A stretch of 8,742 nt of DNA from positions 1 to 8,742 of the forward strand of contig JAAKFC010000051.1 in assembly GCA_011065225.1 (NCBI GenBank). Reading direction: 5' to 3'. The translations under genes and the position numbers were made by a program. The notes below the pieces were generated by a model that had not been told where the DNA came from, made no database searches, and was given only the letters and a program-made list of their open reading frames with translations. This document shows positions 5,801 through 8,742 of the stretch, in pieces. Every line of letters starts with the position of its first letter. Positions within the stretch are counted from its first letter, which is position 1. This stretch comes from Chlamydiota bacterium. Lineage in GTDB: Bacteria > Chlamydiota > Chlamydiia > Chlamydiales > Rhabdochlamydiaceae.

Positions 5801-8135
5801 ATGGATCGTAAGTAAAGTGCACTTCGGTTTGATCAGGGTAGGTGGTTTTGGCAATGTTGCCATCTTTAGTATAAGAATGCTGGATATAGTTTCCATCTGG
5901 GTACTCGATGATGACGGGCTTTCTGAGAATATTGTATGTTGTCGATGTGGTTTCGCCTCTAGGATTGGTGCATGTCGTTAAATTCCCTTGGATGTCATAA
6001 GAAGATGTCACTATGGGTGTATAAGCAGTGCCCTCTTCATTAAGGACCGTAGGAAAACAAGTTTTTATGCATCTACCAAAACTGTCATATTCTTGGTAAA
6101 TGGTGGTTTCATTTTTATCGATTTGCTCAAGCAATCTTCCCTTTATATCATAAGTACTTCGTGTGATTTTCCCATTTTCTATACATGTTTTAGGGCGCCC
6201 TGCAAAATCATATTCAAATTTCTTTTCCAAATGCCCGATTTCTTTAGAGGCTTTGAGGTTGCCAAATTCATCATAGGAAAAGGTGTTTTTTCGACCTAGA
6301 GGAGTGGTTTGTTTGATAAGATTGCCTCTTTCATCATACTCAAAATGGATGGTGTAATTTTCTTCACTTGGCCCATAAAGAACTGTTTCTGCAATGATTT
6401 CTCTTCTATCGTTATAGGTATAAAGATGCTTGAGAAAAATTTGTTCTGTAGAAGTGTTAAGATCTAGGTAGGACTCAATCATTGCTTTGCTAAGGCCGAG
6501 TTGTTCATCCAATTCAAATGTTTTTATGTGCCGCTGGGTGACATCGGTAAGATCTTCTGAATTTGCGCGTGTTCCATCATCTGTGATCTTGCAAATCAAA
6601 AGGTTGTCTTCATTGTAAAATGAGAACTCTCTAAGAAGAATTTTCCCCTCGTAAAGGGTGAATTTTTTTGTCAGGAGGTCTGTGTGAGGTAAATACTCAT
6701 ATCTATGAGAAAATCCATCATCTTCTTCCTCGAAAAGAAGAAGTCGAGATTTTTTGGTATAGGAAAATTGTCGACGAATCAGTGGGCAGTTTGTTGCATA
6801 ATCCTCCCAATCTTCTCGTAGAATATTTCCTGCAGCATCATAGACAAAAGATTTCGAAAAGAGGAGTTGATCATTACCATCGAACATTTTTTTTGCAGCA
6901 AGGTTGTCATTTTTCCAGAGAAATTCGACTTTTGATTGGAGATTGCCATGACTATCAAAGTGTTTAATGAAAAGGAGCTTTTCCCCATCATGGAAATAGT
7001 GTGTTAGATTTTCTTCATTGTCTTTTACTTCGGTATATTCCGGGTAATAAGAAAATTCAGCCATACCTATAAATCTGCCAGTTTCTGGATCAGGAAATTG
7101 GATTGATTGAACTTTGTCTCCTTTTGAATGCTTTTTAGGTTTTTTTGCCCATTTCTTTTCTTTTTCTTTACTTGAAGGGTGGTAGTATCCTACCCGAAAT
7201 TGTTCTTTGTCTCCAAAGCTCATGCTTCCTATCCGTGCACCAATGCCTTTTCTTCCTGGTTGGTAGTGCATGGTTTCTTTGGGTCTGATATTCGTTTGTA
7301 CTTCTTGCAGATAGGTTCTTTCTTTAAATTCGGATCCCATTTGATAGGAAATGGATTTCCCATCAGATGTTTTCACATGCAAACATTTTTCCGTTTCATA
7401 AGAAGAATGATCGAAATCAATAGATGCAAAGGTTTTTGTTCCTAAAGGGTTTTGGATTTGGATTTGGATGAGCTTTCCACCCTCATAAAACTCTTTTGAA
7501 TAGTTGTAGACGATTCGGTGTTTACTTGGTAAAATTTCTAAGTCTAGGCGCCAATAGGTTGTCTGTTTAGAATTCTTATCATCGATACTTCCAAAGTAGT
7601 GCCGTTCACTCCCGTCTGGCAGTAATAATATGGCCAGTTTATTTGAAAGTTTCAGGATGTTGTGTTGTGGTTTTTTCCGGGAACTCAGATTCCCTGAAGC
7701 CTTAGTATTTTTAGAATTAGGTCGTAAGTAACGATATTTTTTTTTCGTTTTAAAATAGGAATAAGCAATAAGATTGCTGCTATTTTTTTCACAGAGATAA
7801 GCTTTGAGTCGTGTTTTGGAGTCTGGATCATATTCTACGAGCAAGTTGGTATAAGGCAAAAAACTCCATCCTCCCTGAAACATCCACTCGCTGTTTCTTT
7901 TATTTTTTAACTTGAGATCCAAATCATCAGGGGTGCGTTCTAAAGCACCTGTGCTTGAATAATTGCGCCCAATTGTGAAAGAAATGGGGCTTTTGAGCTC
8001 TGCATCTTGAAAATTTAGATTGAGATGTCCTGTGATCACATTGACATGGTAATAGTGCATGGGATCTTCTTCTTCGAAAAAAGAAGCAAACACTGCGACA
8101 TGCAAATAGAAAAAAACTAAAAAAATGTATTTCAT
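2781..8135 (-). CDS. Secreted Rhs/YD-repeat protein with C-terminal alpha/beta-hydrolase-like domain (putative polymorphic toxin)
   Basis: The ATG at 8135 gives 1784 residues. An in-frame GTG at 8153 would add six, but the ATG gives a clean Sec signal peptide (MKYIFLVFFYLHVAVFA, cleavage near 17); neither start has a clear ribosome binding site. Residues about 25-115 resemble DUF6531, the usual Rhs opening (YYHVNVITGHLNLNFQD, then RNYSSTGALER and GGWSFLP). YD repeats (YDERGNLIKQTTPLGR, YDEFGNL, YDIKGRLLEQID and many more) run from about 460 to 1440 and should form the Rhs shell. The core ends with RFYDPNLGRWLTPDPAG, NLYLYVQNSPLNRLDLFGL, with Asp1465, Asp1471 and Asp1488 in the region where Rhs proteins self-cleave. 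The final 292 residues are the variable effector region. They contain LWLHISHSRAGA (candidate nucleophile Ser1658), YSNKDYITGP (Asp1710) and YFADHAFM (His1755), an order typical of lipase-like alpha/beta hydrolases. That activity is inferred. No PAAR, ankyrin or transmembrane domain was seen. The core resembles Rhs proteins of environmental chlamydiae. Confidence 0.9.
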   Translation of the reverse strand: MKYIFLVFFYLHVAVFASFFEEEDPMHYYHVNVITGHLNLNFQDAELKSPISFTIGRNYSSTGALERTPDDLDLKLKNKRNSEWMFQGGWSFLPYTNLLVEYDPDSKTRLKAYLCEKNSSNLIAYSYFKTKKKYRYLRPNSKNTKASGNLSSRKKPQHNILKLSNKLAILLLPDGSERHYFGSIDDKNSKQTTYWRLDLEILPSKHRIVYNYSKEFYEGGKLIQIQIQNPLGTKTFASIDFDHSSYETEKCLHVKTSDGKSISYQMGSEFKERTYLQEVQTNIRPKETMHYQPGRKGIGARIGSMSFGDKEQFRVGYYHPSSKEKEKKWAKKPKKHSKGDKVQSIQFPDPETGRFIGMAEFSYYPEYTEVKDNEENLTHYFHDGEKLLFIKHFDSHGNLQSKVEFLWKNDNLAAKKMFDGNDQLLFSKSFVYDAAGNILREDWEDYATNCPLIRRQFSYTKKSRLLLFEEEDDGFSHRYEYLPHTDLLTKKFTLYEGKILLREFSFYNEDNLLICKITDDGTRANSEDLTDVTQRHIKTFELDEQLGLSKAMIESYLDLNTSTEQIFLKHLYTYNDRREIIAETVLYGPSEENYTIHFEYDERGNLIKQTTPLGRKNTFSYDEFGNLKASKEIGHLEKKFEYDFAGRPKTCIENGKITRSTYDIKGRLLEQIDKNETTIYQEYDSFGRCIKTCFPTVLNEEGTAYTPIVTSSYDIQGNLTTCTNPRGETTSTTYNILRKPVIIEYPDGNYIQHSYTKDGNIAKTTYPDQTEVHFTYDPWQRMTSKTTLSADGEILSEETWTYNTFHLLSYTNPMGLTTHYKYDELGRKIEERAEDRILTYSYDSLGFLEKITQGGMTKVQKHNVEGEVIEEWEEDSSGKIENHMRFFYDEEGRKERAIRITSKGEAEDFFFYDEEGHLCKHIDPLGECIEFLYTQTTNSLGQTIEQKTILDPLMNAQIEIFDANGRIVSIEKKDPDHQTVAKEDIFYDKAGNKAKRLVTIYEKNLPLRTYTTTWEYNERGWPIQEIEEGEKCTNFAYDSKGRLTKKTLPSGTILYHKYDGLDRLLELKSSDGSFHYTYTYGQGPLPTKAHDHIQHLTWERAYNAFGEMIAETRPDKSKLFWQYDTRGQCTECILPDHSSLEYDYSDLHLFSVTRYSANRKSQYTHTYLQFDENGRVCEEEVINDLGTTTTTHDLLERIENYQTPWHKASIEYGPSGLVTRIENSLFQIKEYQYDPLNQLLQEGDQQYQFDSLGNPLNAQVNQFNQIISAPNCSLSYNDNGNPIRQHSSDQAIAYEYDALSRLTTIHIPNEKHIRYTYDPFSRLYTKEIYENQNSFFAEYDSWSRKVTYFLYDKEKEIGALNEEKKIIQLKILGLGILGDIGGAIAIELSSEVYAPLHDFNGNIIALISSNGALSEKCDIDAFGKAVLSSPSINPWRFHSKRSEEHLIFFGERFYDPNLGRWLTPDPAGAIDSPNLYLYVQNSPLNRLDLFGLYSEKFHTEISISEILENSSPYVHCTAYFEEIQADWILFKDQFHKLQFTPEELQTGKIDIFHHFQDFFSKDGMGIGITIFKNGIKNTFHDFEESSLSIAEKTPGEGLNICMYTPTKGLIQDVSATSAEKNRKKETPEVIMTRQAMIAISETLSKISPKLLWLHISHSRAGAIGNAAIAGMSDDEQKAIRKKMLWLGIAPAEPLAKHKAIDAIDIYSNKDYITGPMGGKYEKMQENLPDSEKIYNIKFVPCISKWHEMSGYFADHAFMASTQQNSLKKGLDFYDFHYKFYKEKR

Positions 8136-8395
8136 TTGCGCGAAAGGATACACAAAAGGAAATTTTTTAGTTGGAGTTTTTTTGAATCTTCGAGAAGATA
8201 AGGTTTTTCAAAATCTTTAGTACTCTGATATACGCGTTCCGATTCAGCTCGATTTCGGGCTGTGTTGATAGTCAGTTTGCGAAAAGAGAATTTTTGCCCG
8301 AAAGATGCTGAAAATGTAACAGCGGAGTTGTTCAGTGTTTCCTTGACTCCATATGGAATAATGTGACACGCTTATTTCTTTCTGAGGTAGTGTAA
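8136..8395. promoter_or_regulatory. Divergent intergenic region between the Rhs gene and the thyX-like gene
   Basis: This region of 260 bases must hold the leaders and promoters of both divergent genes. On the + strand there is a TTGACT at 8343-8348, a good -35 match, but no acceptable -10 box lies 16-19 bases downstream. A near-perfect palindrome ATCTTC-GA-GAAGAT occupies 8186-8199, with another AAGAT/ATCTT pair just beyond (8195-8217), on the Rhs side. It could be an operator, but no regulator family is indicated. On the - strand TACTAA (upstream of the palindrome) is a weak -10 candidate with a poor -35. No terminator or small gene is seen. Confidence 0.4.
8384..8387 (+). promoter_or_regulatory. 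Ribosome binding site of the thyX-like gene
   Basis: GAGG sits eight bases before the ATG at 8396, which is normal spacing and supports that start codon. The other genes in the window have weak or no such sites. Confidence 0.65.
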
Positions 8396-8742
8396 ATGAT
8401 TGAAAACTACGAAGATTTTTCCCAAGAACAAGCCAAAATCTTAAATCGATATGTCACGAATATAACAAGCAATGTCTTTTGCCTTCGCAATCTCCCTGAA
8501 GTGATCAAAGGCGCTCTTTTTTCTCGTTATTCTCGCTCGAGTTTGGGACTGCGGTCGCTTCTTTTAAAAGAATTCATCCTAAGCGAGGAGACTGCATTCA
8601 ATGCCATTGCCGGCCCTGCCATGAAAACTGAGGATGGGGAGCATGAAATTGAAGATCAGATTATGGCGATCAAAAAAGCGCAAAACTTTTATGATCGCAT
8701 CCTTGATGGTTATGGCGATGATTCTATTGGAGAACTAGGTGG
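8396..8742 (+). CDS. thyX: ThyX-like flavin-dependent thymidylate synthase, N-terminal part (cut by the window edge)
   Basis: The first 115 complete codons are present and the gene continues beyond the window. ThyX makes dTMP from dUMP using methylenetetrahydrofolate and reduced FAD. The segment has ALFSRYSRSSLGLRSLLLKEF-type sequence at residues 40-60 and GYGDDSIGELGG at 105-116. The latter occupies the place of the 'SHASV.EH' block of ordinary ThyX proteins. This pattern recalls the unusually long chlamydial ThyX-like enzymes; the C. trachomatis protein CT632 has been studied as a flavin-dependent thymidylate synthase. The signature RHRxxSxNExSxRY motif would lie downstream and cannot be checked here. 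The start is supported by GAGG eight bases upstream. The gene is divergent from the Rhs gene and looks like a core-genome flank of the accessory region. It could also be a ThyX-like paralogue without the activity. Confidence 0.65.
   Translation, partial: MIENYEDFSQEQAKILNRYVTNITSNVFCLRNLPEVIKGALFSRYSRSSLGLRSLLLKEFILSEETAFNAIAGPAMKTEDGEHEIEDQIMAIKKAQNFYDRILDGYGDDSIGELG

Noticed and set aside
4106..7445. Several open frames of 60-113 codons on the + strand and in alternative - frames inside the Rhs gene
   Set aside because: They are shadows of the long Rhs reading frame, whose YD repeats are unmistakable, and none has a plausible start signal or domain.
2781..8135. Tandem DNA repeats from the YD-repeat region
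   Set aside because: The repeats are visible only at the protein level; the DNA units have diverged too far to be called a DNA repeat array.
8343..8371. Promoter with TTGACT as -35 for the thyX-like gene
   Set aside because: The bases at the expected -10 position (ACACGC) do not resemble a -10 box, so it is mentioned but not called as a promoter.

Overview
The window looks like a piece of a low-GC (roughly 30-42% by eye) bacterial chromosome, most likely an environmental (amoeba-associated) member of the Chlamydiota. The best clue is the truncated right-edge gene. Its N-terminus resembles the long ThyX-like flavin-dependent thymidylate synthases of chlamydiae. A signal-peptide-bearing Rhs/YD-repeat giant and a signal-anchored protein with MORN-like repeats would also fit that phylum. 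The phylum is an inference from recognised sequence style, not a computed match.

Layout from left to right. Positions 1-342 are a decayed or mobile-element zone. It holds a short C-terminal coding remnant that runs in from outside the window and probably needs a frameshift, then a strong 12-bp hairpin, then a sequence with the hallmarks of the right end and omega-RNA scaffold of an IS200/IS605-type TnpB element, with no recognisable tnpB beside it. Positions 343-552 are non-coding and hold three small hairpins. A very AT-rich (about 30% GC) gene at 553-1584 (+) encodes a protein with about ten membrane segments that resembles the DUF2157-type family. It ends one base away from the end of a converging gene.

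Positions 1586-8135 (- strand) hold a two-gene unit. The upstream gene (2781-8135) encodes a 1784-residue Rhs/YD-repeat protein with a Sec signal peptide, a DUF6531-like start, a long YD-repeat shell, the conserved Rhs core end and a variable C-terminal domain of about 290 residues. That domain carries a serine-hydrolase-like HSRAG elbow and plausible Asp and His partners. The downstream gene (1586-2818) overlaps it by 38 bases. It encodes a 410-residue signal-anchored protein with a conserved-looking N-terminal domain and YwqK/MORN-like repeats. By analogy with Rhs loci elsewhere, the pair could be a polymorphic toxin and its cognate partner or immunity protein. The sequence supports the arrangement but does not prove the function.

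A 260-bp intergenic region separates the Rhs gene from the divergent, truncated thyX-like gene (8396 onward, +). No tRNA, rRNA or CRISPR array was recognised.
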